Shown here piece by piece: positions 7,209 to 16,444 of a stretch of DNA of 64,000 nt. The first letter of the stretch is position 1. Each line of letters starts with the position of its first letter. Under the pieces are notes generated by a model. It was not told where the DNA came from. It saw only the letters and a list, made by a program, of their open reading frames with translations, and did not search any database. Source of the stretch: Sansalvadorimonas sp965243775 (lineage in GTDB: Bacteria; Pseudomonadota; Gammaproteobacteria; Pseudomonadales; Endozoicomonadaceae); assembly GCA_965243775.1 (NCBI GenBank), contig CBDEWF010000143.1, positions 182,773 through 246,772 on the forward strand, read 5' to 3'. Both the position numbers and the translations under genes were made by a program.

Positions 7209-10058
7209 TTATTCTGTCTCCACACTTCTTTGAACTTTTATCAACCCAAAGCGGATGTTGACAGCCAACAAGTAGTTTTCAATATATTTAGCCGCACAGG
7301 AAATTAAGAGGTTTCCTGTCATCAACTGACTTTTATGAATTCTCTGGAGTATTTTCCAATAGCCATTCTCCAGTTCGCTAAGAGGAAACAATGTTGCTTC
7401 TTTTTTATTAATATAATCCTTTTCAGCCGACGTCATGTATAACATAAGCCCCTGGAATATATCTTTTATACCTTCTCGCATAGGTCGTATATTTTTTGTA
7501 TAGGCCTTGGCCACCCCCGGACTGACAAGGTTCTCATCATCAATCGCACCAACAGCTTGACCAATTCTATCAAGACCTTTCACCACTTTGGACAGTGCCC
7601 GGTTATTCAAAGCATCCAGCCAGTAAAATTTATAAAGCCAATATTGAAGAAAAACAGGCTGTATTGACCAGTGAATACCTCCCTCATTGCTATGTACGCA
7701 AATAACGCCTGGGTGAATCACATTAACCGGAGTAACAGTACCCACGACAGTAGGATATATCATAGATACAGGTCTATGGGCTAAAGGGGCTGACGTTTGA
7801 GTTGGCTTCGGTTCAACTTTCACTAATGATTCATATTTATTCTGGGGAACAGCCTCGGAAGGCACTGTTCTTTCATCATGTCTATCAAGGGGGGCAGGTT
7901 GTAGATCAGCCTCTGCCATAAGCGAGCCATATTCTGCTTCATCTGTCGGCTGGATAGAGATCACCTCATAATCTATCTCAGGAATCAAAGGTTCATCCGC
8001 TCCCCTCTTTAGCTGAGCACCTTGCCAGCCGCTAAGCGCTCCAAGTAATCTTTGGTTGAAACGATCTTCATAATTATCATTGCGGATCCTCACCAACTCC
8101 TCAGCCCACAGTTTGAACCGAAGCAAAACATCATTAGAAACATTTACCGGTGAAGGTTTCTTTGAAGCCAATTGAAAAATATTAGCCAGAGTTATCTTTA
8201 AATATTTTCTAGTTTTATCACAAGGAATGACTCTCGCATGAGCCATAAGCATCAATAGATCATCCCCATTATCTTGAGTAATAGATTTTACATCTGCTAA
8301 CTCAAGGCAGATTCCACCCCAGATCTGACAGGTTGTAAAACCCCAACTATCATATTGCCTCTTGTCTAAAATAAAGTTCCACCCATCGGCTCTCTCAAAT
8401 ACACATTTATAATTAGCCATATGTTTAACAGCAAATTTGTAAGCCTCTCCCCTTTTCTGACCCTTGGACTTACCCATCAACCAGAAAATTTCATTATTAA
8501 TTTGGGAAAAAAATTCCTCATAAACTGTCTGGCAAGCCTTACCTATTCTTTCGCAAAGCGTATCACCATTATAAAGCTTACGTATTTCATCCTGTTTTAG
8601 AACAAGAGCTCTCAAAATTTCTTTAGCTTCCAGAAAATTCTTGTCACGAAATAGTTTAAAAAACTCACCTATCTGATGACCTACAGAATCACTGGCCTGT
8701 AATTCTTCTTGCAATTGCCTCGCTTCAGTAATTTCGTCCCATAGCTTAAGACATTCTGCATCAAGGAGCTCTACCTCTTTGATAACCGATATCTTTTTTA
8801 AAGTTTCACTATCAGTTCTTTGTTGACCTACACGCCGACTATGGGCCAATATTTTCTTAACAATCCCAGACATAATCGCTGAAATATCCTGTCGGGGACG
8901 ACCAAGCCTGCGAAAACTTTCCGGGCATAGAAGATAGAAGTCAAAAAGAGTATTCAGGCAGGCTATAAGTGCTGTTTTGTTAAAGACATGGCCCAGACCT
9001 TCGTTCACCTTTGAAAAAGTCACCCTTAAATAATCTGCAAGTAACCTACACTCAAAGGGACATGGTTCATCGAGTTGCCAAATAATAACTTCAGCCTTCG
9101 CAATATTTTTTTCCTCCAGTGCTTTTATCAGAGGTTCATCAATGACTTGGAGGGCCTCTTTATTCTCCGGCGCGTTATCATTGCGTTGATTTATCTCTTT
9201 ATTGACTTCCCAAATTCTTTCAATTTTAATTCTGCGACTTCGAAATTCATGAATTTTCTTTTTCTCACAAAAATAAAATTTAGTGCATAACCCGCCATCA
9301 TAATCAATAAGATCTCGAAGACCTTTGATTGCCATACTCCAGCTCTGTTGGTCAGAGCAATTAACCCTCCATTCGAGAAAAGACAACTCGCTCTCAGTTA
9401 AAAGCGTTAAAACTCTTTTCATCTTCTCCGTGAGGTCGTCATTGTTTTTAGTGCAGTATTCAATAAGCCAGCGATGCTGAAAAACCTCTTTTAGCAGAGG
9501 AATATGTCGATGCCCTTCGCAGACATCCACAGCACCTTCCACTTCATCTAAAAAATCTGGTAGTGCACTTGCAAGGTAGATGGAAAAACGGCTATTGAGA
9601 TACTCGAATCGCTCCTTATCCCTCTCTTGAATGGCTGACTGTATGTGGTCATATTTCTCAGAAAGCATATGGAGTAATTCTGGCCATGAGGCCCAGCTAT
9701 GATATGCCACATCTAATTCATGGCATGCGGTAGATATTCTTTCATCAAATTGTTCGTATGGAACTTTTAAATCTGACTTTTTGACAGCTGGTTCAACTTC
9801 GGTTTCATCACCTTCATGATCAAACTCTGTTTCCTCCCCAACATGACTACTCGCTGTCGAGTGAATCCGGGTAGAGCGCTGTGATAGAGGTTTCGAATCC
9901 TTTGAGATACCTACGGACTTATGTGAGTTTGAGGTTGCTGACTGTACAGAGTTTCCCCGTGCGCCACCTTGTCCTGCCTGCACTTCTTTTTCTTTAGAGT
10001 TAGAAGATTGAGCTTCTGACCTTCCTTGTCCAACTTGTTTAAATCCTTTCACATTCAT
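7209..10058 (-). CDS. Large protein of unknown function
   Basis: A 949-residue protein I do not recognise. The first 100 residues are low-complexity (Ser, Gln, Gly, Glu rich) and end in an acidic block EETEFDHEGDETEVEP. Residues about 100-690 are predicted mainly helical, charged and without membrane segments. Residues 700-770 are proline- and acid-rich, linking to a hydrophobic C-terminal part containing IHWSIQPVFLQYWLYKFYW. There is no signal peptide and no catalytic motif that I can defend. It is convergent with the SET-domain gene (stops 40 bases apart). The disordered N-terminus plus large helical body resemble effector-like proteins of symbionts, but this is only an impression. Confidence 0.7.
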   Translation of the reverse strand: MNVKGFKQVGQGRSEAQSSNSKEKEVQAGQGGARGNSVQSATSNSHKSVGISKDSKPLSQRSTRIHSTASSHVGEETEFDHEGDETEVEPAVKKSDLKVPYEQFDERISTACHELDVAYHSWASWPELLHMLSEKYDHIQSAIQERDKERFEYLNSRFSIYLASALPDFLDEVEGAVDVCEGHRHIPLLKEVFQHRWLIEYCTKNNDDLTEKMKRVLTLLTESELSFLEWRVNCSDQQSWSMAIKGLRDLIDYDGGLCTKFYFCEKKKIHEFRSRRIKIERIWEVNKEINQRNDNAPENKEALQVIDEPLIKALEEKNIAKAEVIIWQLDEPCPFECRLLADYLRVTFSKVNEGLGHVFNKTALIACLNTLFDFYLLCPESFRRLGRPRQDISAIMSGIVKKILAHSRRVGQQRTDSETLKKISVIKEVELLDAECLKLWDEITEARQLQEELQASDSVGHQIGEFFKLFRDKNFLEAKEILRALVLKQDEIRKLYNGDTLCERIGKACQTVYEEFFSQINNEIFWLMGKSKGQKRGEAYKFAVKHMANYKCVFERADGWNFILDKRQYDSWGFTTCQIWGGICLELADVKSITQDNGDDLLMLMAHARVIPCDKTRKYLKITLANIFQLASKKPSPVNVSNDVLLRFKLWAEELVRIRNDNYEDRFNQRLLGALSGWQGAQLKRGADEPLIPEIDYEVISIQPTDEAEYGSLMAEADLQPAPLDRHDERTVPSEAVPQNKYESLVKVEPKPTQTSAPLAHRPVSMIYPTVVGTVTPVNVIHPGVICVHSNEGGIHWSIQPVFLQYWLYKFYWLDALNNRALSKVVKGLDRIGQAVGAIDDENLVSPGVAKAYTKNIRPMREGIKDIFQGLMLYMTSAEKDYINKKEATLFPLSELENGYWKILQRIHKSQLMTGNLLISCAAKYIENYLLAVNIRFGLIKVQRSVETE

Positions 10059-10075
10059 TTGGATCTTCTGTGCAT

Positions 10076-10121
10076 GATAAAAGACCCGGTCAAGCCTTAC
10101 AGATTAACCGGGTCTTTTATC
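10076..10121 (-). terminator. Rho-independent terminator after tnaT
   Basis: A perfect 15-bp inverted repeat (arms 10076-10090 and 10107-10121, arm GATAAAAGACCCGGT) with a 16-base loop. On the minus strand the stem GACCCGGT/ACCGGGTC is followed by TTTTAT. The symmetric A/T edges mean it could also act on the opposite strand. Confidence 0.8.
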
Positions 10122-10188
10122 TAACAGAGTGGTTAGAATACGCAACAAATGTCGACACAATCACGGTCGTATCGACAATCAAAGCGGC

Positions 10189-11544
10189 CTAGCCAATACC
10201 ACCATAGAAAATACCAAGAATGTAAACAATAACAGTAGCACCACAGAACACATACTTGGTCATAGGTTCAAACCATGCGCCGAGCTTCTCGTTACGACCA
10301 GTCTGCACCTGCTCACGGGCAAAACCGGGGCCGGCTATCCAGAAGAACGTAATCGCAGCCAGCAGAGCACCTAGTGGAATCAGGTAAATGGAAACAATAT
10401 CCATCCAGGTTCCCAGAGTGTTGCCGTTCTCCAGAATCAGGCCAACAGAAGCACTGATCACAGCAATAATGCCAATGGATGCACCACGGGAAAGGTTGAA
10501 GCGATTCTGAATGGCTTCAACAGGCGTTTCCAAAAGGTTCATCAGAGAGCTGACACCCGCAAACAGCACAGCCACAAAGAAGACGATGGCAAACAGATGG
10601 CCGGCAGGCATCATCTTGAATACATTAGGCATGGTGATAAACATCAGCGGAGGACCGGCTGAAACATCCAGCCCAAAAGCAAATACCGCAGGGATAATAA
10701 CAACGGCTGCCAGCAATGCAGCCAGAGTGTCGTACAATGCTACATTCTTGGCACAGCCCACGACATCCTCAGTCTTTTTCAGGTAACTGCCATATACCAC
10801 CGTACCGGAACCAGCCAGAGACAGAGAGAAAAAGGCCTGACCCAGTGCATAAACCCAGGTCTTTGGATCTGCCAGGAATTCCCACTTGGGAACAAACAGG
10901 TATTCATAACCCGCACCAGAACCTGGCAGGGTAAATACCCGCACGGCCAGAACCAGGAACAGGATAAAGAAAGCCGGCATCATCACCTTGTTAACTTTCT
11001 CAATACCTTTGGAGACACCCAGCATCATCACGGCAAAGGTGATCGCCAATGCCATAAAGTGCCAGCTAACACTGCCGTAAGGCCCGGCAATTTCACCAAA
11101 ATAGGCACCACTGTTTTCCGCTGCCAGCACAGCCCCGGAGAAGGAGCCAAAGGTGAAACGAAGAATCCAGCCAACAACGACGGCATAACCAATCGCTATG
11201 CCCAAAGAACCAATCACAGGAATCACACCAAAGACATCACTGCCTTTCACGCCCCTGCGCTCAAAAGCTTTTTTAAATGCACCTAGCGGGCCTGTCTTCA
11301 TGGCACGACCAAATGCCATTTCCCCCATAACACCGAACAGGCCGATGACGATAATGAAAAAGAAGTAAGGAATAAGGAATGCAGCTCCCCCGAACTGCCC
11401 GAGGCGATAAGGAAACAGCCAGATATTGGCCATGCCTACCGCAGAACCAATACAGGCCAGAATAAATCCAACCCTCGTATTAAAACTGTCTCTCCCCGGC
11501 GCTACAGCATCACTTGCAGCGGAATGGCTTTGAACACTCTGCAT
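10189..11544 (-). CDS. tnaT: Sodium-dependent amino acid transporter (NSS family), probable tryptophan permease
   Basis: A 451-residue neurotransmitter:sodium symporter from ATG 11544. An upstream in-frame start (11631) would lie inside the tnaA terminator and is rejected. The signature GSAVGMANIWLFPYRLGQFG followed by GGAAFLIPYF is the NSS TM1/TM2 sodium and substrate site. GSGTVVYGSYLKK and SSLMNLLETPVEA match TM6-TM8 regions. About eleven to twelve membrane segments are present. It lies immediately downstream of tryptophanase on the same strand, the usual arrangement for a sodium-coupled tryptophan importer feeding TnaA. Substrate is inferred from that context. Confidence 0.85.
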   Translation of the reverse strand: MQSVQSHSAASDAVAPGRDSFNTRVGFILACIGSAVGMANIWLFPYRLGQFGGAAFLIPYFFFIIVIGLFGVMGEMAFGRAMKTGPLGAFKKAFERRGVKGSDVFGVIPVIGSLGIAIGYAVVVGWILRFTFGSFSGAVLAAENSGAYFGEIAGPYGSVSWHFMALAITFAVMMLGVSKGIEKVNKVMMPAFFILFLVLAVRVFTLPGSGAGYEYLFVPKWEFLADPKTWVYALGQAFFSLSLAGSGTVVYGSYLKKTEDVVGCAKNVALYDTLAALLAAVVIIPAVFAFGLDVSAGPPLMFITMPNVFKMMPAGHLFAIVFFVAVLFAGVSSLMNLLETPVEAIQNRFNLSRGASIGIIAVISASVGLILENGNTLGTWMDIVSIYLIPLGALLAAITFFWIAGPGFAREQVQTGRNEKLGAWFEPMTKYVFCGATVIVYILGIFYGGIG

Positions 11545-11610
11545 GTTTTTTTCCGGATTATTAAGTACAACGTCACTCTTAATGGTGGCTATTGTACCGT
11601 TGTAATAGTA

Positions 11611-11643
11611 CAGAAATAAAGACCGGAGCATTGCGCTCCGGTC
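11611..11643 (-). terminator. Terminator between tnaA and tnaT
   Basis: Arms GACCGGAGC (11621-11629) and GCTCCGGTC (11635-11643) with a five-base loop. On the minus strand the stem is followed by CTTTATTTCTG. It lies eight bases past the tnaA stop and would give partial or full separation of tnaA from tnaT. Confidence 0.75.
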
Positions 11644-11650
11644 GGGTGGG

Positions 11651-13039
11651 TTATTTCACGGGCTTCAACCTTGCCGTGAAGTGCCGCAATACGGGCGGCT
11701 CATATTCAAACTCAAGTCCCTTGATCTGTTCGCGACGCTGATAAACAGAGATCAGACTGTCAGCGATGTAGTCCATATGATCGTTGGTGTATACACGACG
11801 AGGGATGGTCAAGCGCAGCAGCTCCAGAGGGGATGGCTTCTGCTCGCCAGTCTCAGGATCACGACCCAGCAGCAGAGAACCGATCTCAACACCACGTACA
11901 CCACTTTCCAGGTACAGCTCATTAGCCAGAGCGTGAGCCGGGAACTGGTGACCGGGAATATGAGGCAGCATCAGCTTGGCATCCACAAACACTGCATGGC
12001 CACCGGTAGGATACTGAATGGGAACACCACCCTGACGCAGACGCTCACCCAGGTATTCCACCTGACTGATACGGTAAGTCAGGAAGTCCTCATCGGTACC
12101 TTCCATCAGGCCAACAGCCAGAGCTTCCATATCCCGGCCGGCCAGACCGCCGTAAGTCACAAACCCTTCCATGGGCACACAGCGGGTACGCACTTCCTGG
12201 AACAGCTCTTCATCATCCTTGAAGCAGCACAGTCCACCGATATTCACCATGGGATCTTTCTTGGCAGACATGGTTAGCATATCGCCATAGCTGTACATCT
12301 CCATGATGATTTCGCGGATGCTCTTATCGGCGTAGCCCTTCTCGCGCTGCTTGATAAACCAGGCGTTTTCGCAGAAACGGGCGGAGTCGATAACAACAGG
12401 AATACTGTGTCCACGGGCAATCGCGCTGACTTCGCGGATATTGGTCATAGAGATAGGCTGACCACCGGAGCTGTTGCAGGTTACGGTCACGATGACAGCA
12501 GCAACATTCTCAGGGCCATTATTGGCGATAGCCTGCTTCAGGCCATCAACATCAAAGTTACCCTTCCACTCGTGGTAAGTAGTAGTGTCCAGAGCTTCTG
12601 GAGTCAGGGTATTGATGGCCTTGGCACCATTGAGCTCAACGTGAGCAGCAGTGGTGTCAAAGTGGTAGTTGGAGATAAAGACTGGACTGCCACCCTGAAC
12701 ACGGTTGATCAGGCTTGGAAACAGAATCTGCTCGGCACCACGGCCCTGATGGGCAGGAATGGTGTAGTTGTAGTCGAACAGCTCCTTAACATTCTGCTCC
12801 AGGTGGAAGAAGTTACGGCTGCCTGCGTAAGACTCATCACCCATCATCAGGCCGGCCCACTGGCGGTCACTCATGGCGCCGGTACCGGAGTCGGTCAGAA
12901 GATCGATATAAACATCTTCACTCTTCAGCAGGAACGGATTGTAGCCAGACTCCTCAAGAGCTTTCTGCCGATCTTCCATAGTAGTCATACGGATCGGCTC
13001 AACCATCTTGATGCGGAAAGGTTCTGGAATACGTTTCAT
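11651..13039 (-). CDS. tnaA: Tryptophanase
   Basis: A 462-residue PLP enzyme that cleaves L-tryptophan to indole, pyruvate and ammonia. IDLLTDSGTGAMSD (45-58), PAHQGRGAEQ (95-104), FISNYHFDTT, Asp218 in VVIDSARFCENAWFIKQRE (pyridine-nitrogen contact) and SAKKD with the Schiff-base lysine at 261 are visible. SNYxFDTT, SLLLGRDPETG and VLRHFTARLK favour tryptophanase over the related tyrosine phenol-lyase. Length agrees with the family (about 465-475). Expression from a long leader (13040-13476) and a downstream permease gene resemble tna operons. Indole as an inter-kingdom signal is plausible for a host-associated bacterium. Confidence 0.95.
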   Translation of the reverse strand: MKRIPEPFRIKMVEPIRMTTMEDRQKALEESGYNPFLLKSEDVYIDLLTDSGTGAMSDRQWAGLMMGDESYAGSRNFFHLEQNVKELFDYNYTIPAHQGRGAEQILFPSLINRVQGGSPVFISNYHFDTTAAHVELNGAKAINTLTPEALDTTTYHEWKGNFDVDGLKQAIANNGPENVAAVIVTVTCNSSGGQPISMTNIREVSAIARGHSIPVVIDSARFCENAWFIKQREKGYADKSIREIIMEMYSYGDMLTMSAKKDPMVNIGGLCCFKDDEELFQEVRTRCVPMEGFVTYGGLAGRDMEALAVGLMEGTDEDFLTYRISQVEYLGERLRQGGVPIQYPTGGHAVFVDAKLMLPHIPGHQFPAHALANELYLESGVRGVEIGSLLLGRDPETGEQKPSPLELLRLTIPRRVYTNDHMDYIADSLISVYQRREQIKGLEFEYEPPVLRHFTARLKPVK

Positions 13040-13476
13040 TATTTTTGCCTTTATATATTTAAATTTTTATCAATTCGTTTTTATGTGTCACAACAAACCC
13101 ATTGAAGGCCATATTTATTAGCTTCAAATAGTGAAATGACAATGTGACTGACAACCCATACAACAAAATAAGCTGTAATCAGGTGTCTGAAAGAAGAGGC
13201 AAAAAATTAGAACCGCAAAAGTGAGGCAGACAACCGTTCATCCTGGGTATACCAGAAGGAACTTGTGTTGCCATCTGTGCATATCAATGAGAACACGATA
13301 ACTCCCCATAGGTGAGTTCACATATTACGCAGTAACGTACACCTATAGCTTTGTGTTCATATTGACATTAATCAAGCCTGAGAACTGTTTACTTTTGTTC
13401 GAGCTTTTATAGAACCAGCTGCCATATATTTTAACCAACTTGTTTAAGCGCCGAGTTTTTTAGAGCCTGTTCATAA
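13040..13476 (-). promoter_or_regulatory. Leader and promoter region of tnaA
   Basis: There are 437 bases between ornithine decarboxylase and tnaA. On the minus strand it contains a 23-codon open frame with one Trp codon (13238-13309), then about 200 untranslated bases before the tnaA ATG. The length and layout resemble enterobacterial tna leaders. No confident -10/-35 or CRP site could be fixed by eye. Confidence 0.45.
13238..13309 (-). CDS. Candidate TnaC-like leader peptide
   Basis: A 23-codon frame, ATG at 13309 and TGA ending at 13238, encodes a peptide with a single tryptophan at position 13 and the ending Tyr-Pro-Gly-stop. The E. coli TnaC peptide is 24 residues with one key Trp at 12 and a terminal Pro, and lies about 220 bases before tnaA; here the spacer is 198 bases. 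The other TnaC residues (Asp four after Trp, and Arg-Pro at the end) are absent, and no strong ribosome binding site is visible. The assignment rests on position, length and the single Trp. Confidence 0.35.
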   Translation of the reverse strand: MGSYRVLIDMHRWQHKFLLVYPG

Positions 13477-13477
13477 T
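13463..13477. repeat. Half-copy of the GAGCCTGTTCATAAT repeat end
   Basis: GAGCCTGTTCATAAT here is identical to the first 15 bases of the palindromic elements at 31631 and 52900. It overlaps the stop codon of the decarboxylase gene by one base. It looks like a solo terminal repeat. Confidence 0.55.
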
Positions 13478-14694
13478 TATTGGTCAGCCGCTATTCCAAA
13501 TTGATTGTCGGTACCTGTTAGAGACAGCGCTTGTACATTGTTAACCACGACAATCCGGGTGCGGGGAATATGGTTAAACTCCGTTGCATGAGCCCAGCTG
13601 TATGCCCCCATTGTTCCCGCTATGACCAGATCCCCTTCCTCCAAGGGCGGCAGAGAAATACCATCACTGATGATATCAATACTGTCACAGGTTGGCCCGG
13701 TCAAAACCGAAGGTTCCCTGGGCTGCAACAACCTGCTGATTGATATGGCCAGTGGATATTCCACTTTATCAAAAAGCTGACCGCTGAAACTTCCATAAAG
13801 TCCATCGTCCAGGTAATACCACGGGCGGCCTTCCCTTCGGGCAATGCCTGTTACCGAACTGACCGAGTACATGGCAGGCGCAACCAGGAAACGTCCTGGT
13901 TCAGAAATAAATGTTGCTTCTGGAAATTCATTGAGGGCCTTGCGAACAGGCCTGCAGAATTCATCGATTCCCGTGACAGGTGCCAGATAATCGATCGGGA
14001 AACCGCCTCCGATATCCAGAACCTCAAGGTCGGCCAGTTTGCGGGACAGCGCCTGTTTCCAGATCTCTGCACAGGTTCTGACAGCAGTCACATACCAGAA
14101 GGGGTCGGTAACCTGCGAACCAACATGAAAACTCAAACCATTCACCTGCAACCCCAGTGTCCTGGCCTGCTCTAATAGAGGCAGAGCATCTTCTACTGCG
14201 CAGCCAAACTTATAGGAAAGGTTCACCTTCGAATCCGGGTTGGAAAACCCGACCCGCAGAAGCAGTTTCATCTTGTCGCGAAAGCAGGACAGCTTACTCA
14301 GCTCATGGCTGTTATCAAAAACAAACTGGCTGCACCCCCATTTCAGTGCTTTCCTGACTTCCCCTGGCTTCTTGACCGGGTGGGTGTGGATGCACTGCCG
14401 GGCAGTAATGCCCAGCCGGTCTGCCATTTCTATTTCACCACAGGAGGCAATATCAAACGATGCTCCTTCGCGGTTTAAAGTATCCAGTGCCGGAGCATAG
14501 GGTAACGCCTTAATGGCATAATAAGGTGTCACATCGGGCAAAGCATTTTTCAATGCCCTGTACTGCTGCCTGACAATATCGGAATCAAATACCAGCAGCG
14601 GGGTTCCATAACGTTGAGCCAGAAGATCAAGGTACTCCGGAATAGCTGACTTTGCCCTCCCCTTGGCATTTATATACTGATACTGGGCAGACAT
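13477..14694 (-). CDS. Ornithine decarboxylase, alanine-racemase-fold type
   Basis: A 405-residue fold-III PLP decarboxylase. YYAIKA places the Schiff-base lysine at 62. HVGSQ, DIGGGFP, ISEPGRF and GPTCDSIDII follow in family order, the last containing the active-site Cys and Asp of ornithine decarboxylases. It converts ornithine to putrescine. It is the last gene of speD-speE-decarboxylase; its ATG overlaps the speE TGA by one base, indicating translational coupling. Lysine/ornithine dual specificity exists in this family and cannot be excluded, but adjacency to spermidine synthase supports ornithine. Confidence 0.9.
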   Translation of the reverse strand: MSAQYQYINAKGRAKSAIPEYLDLLAQRYGTPLLVFDSDIVRQQYRALKNALPDVTPYYAIKALPYAPALDTLNREGASFDIASCGEIEMADRLGITARQCIHTHPVKKPGEVRKALKWGCSQFVFDNSHELSKLSCFRDKMKLLLRVGFSNPDSKVNLSYKFGCAVEDALPLLEQARTLGLQVNGLSFHVGSQVTDPFWYVTAVRTCAEIWKQALSRKLADLEVLDIGGGFPIDYLAPVTGIDEFCRPVRKALNEFPEATFISEPGRFLVAPAMYSVSSVTGIARREGRPWYYLDDGLYGSFSGQLFDKVEYPLAISISRLLQPREPSVLTGPTCDSIDIISDGISLPPLEEGDLVIAGTMGAYSWAHATEFNHIPRTRIVVVNNVQALSLTGTDNQFGIAADQ

Positions 14695-15554
14695 CAGCCA
14701 TCCCCCCTGTCTATGGCATCCAGAATGTATCGGGGCAGAGCAAAGCTGGCCTTATGGATTTCAGGGGTGTAATAGCGCGTCGACAGGTTACTCTGCGTAA
14801 ACCTTGCACGGATAACTTCCACATCCAGCTCAACAAGGTCTGGATTATCACAAGCCCAGGCAAAACACATAATTCCACCAACATAGGTGGGAACAGAAGC
14901 ACTATAAAAAGTGCGGCACCTGAATAGAGGCATGAGACGCCTGGCCGTTGTCACAACCTCATCCAGCTGCATATGGGCTACACCATTCTGGGTGACCAGA
15001 ACCCCACCGGGGTTAAGGCAATCCTTACAGTTTTCATAGAACTTATGGGTGAACAGTACCTCACCTGGGCCAACCGGATCAGTGGAGTCAGAAATGATAA
15101 TGTCAAAGGTCTCATGGGTCTGTTCTACAAACCGGCAACCATCATCAATCACGATATTGACCCTGGGATCATCGAAAGCGCCTTCGGAATGACCGGGTAA
15201 AAACTCCCGACACATATCAATGACCTTCTGATCTATCTCCACCTGGGTGATCTGCTCAATAAAGGTATGGCGGCAAACTTCCCGGAGAATACCTCCATCG
15301 CCACCACCAATGATAAGAACTTTCCTCACTTTCCCATGGGCAAGGATGGGAACATGGGTCAGCATTTCGTGATAGATGAACTCATCTCTCTCTGTGGTCT
15401 GGATAATGCCATCGAGAGCCATGACAGCGCCAAAAAACTGATTTCTGAAAATTATCAGTTGCTGTTGTTCTGTTCTCTGTTCAAACAGAAGCTCTTCTAT
15501 ATCAAACTGCTGGGCATAGCCTTTATGCAATGTCTCTTTGTAGCTGTTCATCAC
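14694..15554 (-). CDS. speE: Spermidine synthase
   Basis: A 286-residue aminopropyltransferase. LIIGGGDGGILREV (81-94) is the nucleotide-binding loop, followed by VEID, IVIDDGCRFV and IISDSTDPVGPGE, which contains the catalytic Asp of the gate loop. ETLHKGYAQQF at the N-terminus is typical. It transfers the aminopropyl group from decarboxylated S-adenosylmethionine to putrescine. It starts 12 bases after speD and overlaps the decarboxylase gene, so all three polyamine steps are in one operon. A second Met one codon in is an equally possible start. Confidence 0.95.
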   Translation of the reverse strand: MMNSYKETLHKGYAQQFDIEELLFEQRTEQQQLIIFRNQFFGAVMALDGIIQTTERDEFIYHEMLTHVPILAHGKVRKVLIIGGGDGGILREVCRHTFIEQITQVEIDQKVIDMCREFLPGHSEGAFDDPRVNIVIDDGCRFVEQTHETFDIIISDSTDPVGPGEVLFTHKFYENCKDCLNPGGVLVTQNGVAHMQLDEVVTTARRLMPLFRCRTFYSASVPTYVGGIMCFAWACDNPDLVELDVEVIRARFTQSNLSTRYYTPEIHKASFALPRYILDAIDRGDG

Positions 15555-15566
15555 CCGTCCTCACCA

Positions 15567-16040
15567 TCACCTGTTCCTCACCATGCCACGAAGCTGCCTG
15601 TTAACTTCTATCTGCTGAGGAGAAAATGCCTGATCCAGAATATGGATCACCCTGGCCGGTTCAGCGCAGCCACACATGAAGACATCAAAAGCGGCAAATT
15701 CTCTCTCCGGCCAGGTATGCACACTGATATGGGACTCAGCCAGTACAGCAACGCCAGATATACCACCATTAGGAGTGAAGTGATGAAGATGGATATGCAG
15801 AAGAGTCGCCTGGGCTTCTTTAACCGCCTGCCTTATGACCATTTCCATATAGGCAATGTCATCAAGGCGACGAGCCCCCCATAGATCAATAATCAGATGG
15901 GTTCCGGCATAGACTTTTCCATCGTGGACGACGAAATGGTCTGGAGCCTCTGTGGGGGCTGGGGAACAAGGTAGGGTATTCGGAACATGATCCCCAGCGG
16001 CCTCATGTTCCGGGGCTGCTTTTAAGACGGATTCAACCAT
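15567..16040 (-). CDS. speD: S-adenosylmethionine decarboxylase proenzyme
   Basis: A 157-residue prokaryotic class 1 AdoMetDC. The self-cleavage site is AESHISVHTWPE, with cleavage expected between Glu102 and Ser103 to generate the pyruvoyl group. His108 and Cys123 (DVFMCG) match the processing and catalytic residues of the short bacterial enzymes. The first 35 residues are a non-conserved extension compared with typical proteins of about 120-130 residues. It supplies the aminopropyl donor for the adjacent speE product. Confidence 0.93.
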   Translation of the reverse strand: MVESVLKAAPEHEAAGDHVPNTLPCSPAPTEAPDHFVVHDGKVYAGTHLIIDLWGARRLDDIAYMEMVIRQAVKEAQATLLHIHLHHFTPNGGISGVAVLAESHISVHTWPEREFAAFDVFMCGCAEPARVIHILDQAFSPQQIEVNRQLRGMVRNR

Positions 16041-16145
16041 AGGTGTTACCTACTAAAGTTTCCTGATAGAAGAAGCCAGTACATCATTTCATTCATTTTG
16101 GCGGGTGTTGGCTTGATGTTTCCAAAGGCCATGGATGGCCGACTA

Positions 16146-16176
16146 GCGCCGTTGGGCAGTTCCTGCCCAACGGCGC
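16146..16176. promoter_or_regulatory. Strong hairpin upstream of speD
   Basis: A perfect inverted repeat with 14-bp arms (GCGCCGTTGGGCAG and its complement) and a three-base loop lies 106-136 bases upstream of the speD start. No T-run follows on the minus strand, so it is not a standard terminator. It may be a leader structure or the end of an upstream unit. Confidence 0.4.
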
Positions 16177-16444
16177 GGGAAACAGCAAGTTACCACCTGT
16201 CACAGGTCAGATTCATGGAAATCGTGTACTAGGGTGTGTTCACAATTAAACAGCGATTTATAGTCAACTTTGCTCAAAAAACAAACAGCCGCTGGCGGTT
16301 TTTGCTTGCCTCGGCACAGGTTTTTCCAGATTGATGCCTGCAGACCCAAGCCTTGAAGAAAGTACTGAATATTGAAGGTTAAAGATTTCATCGTCCCTGT
16401 TTGCTGTTTTTGTCTATGCTTGCTGTTTTTCGGGAGGGGTGGTG

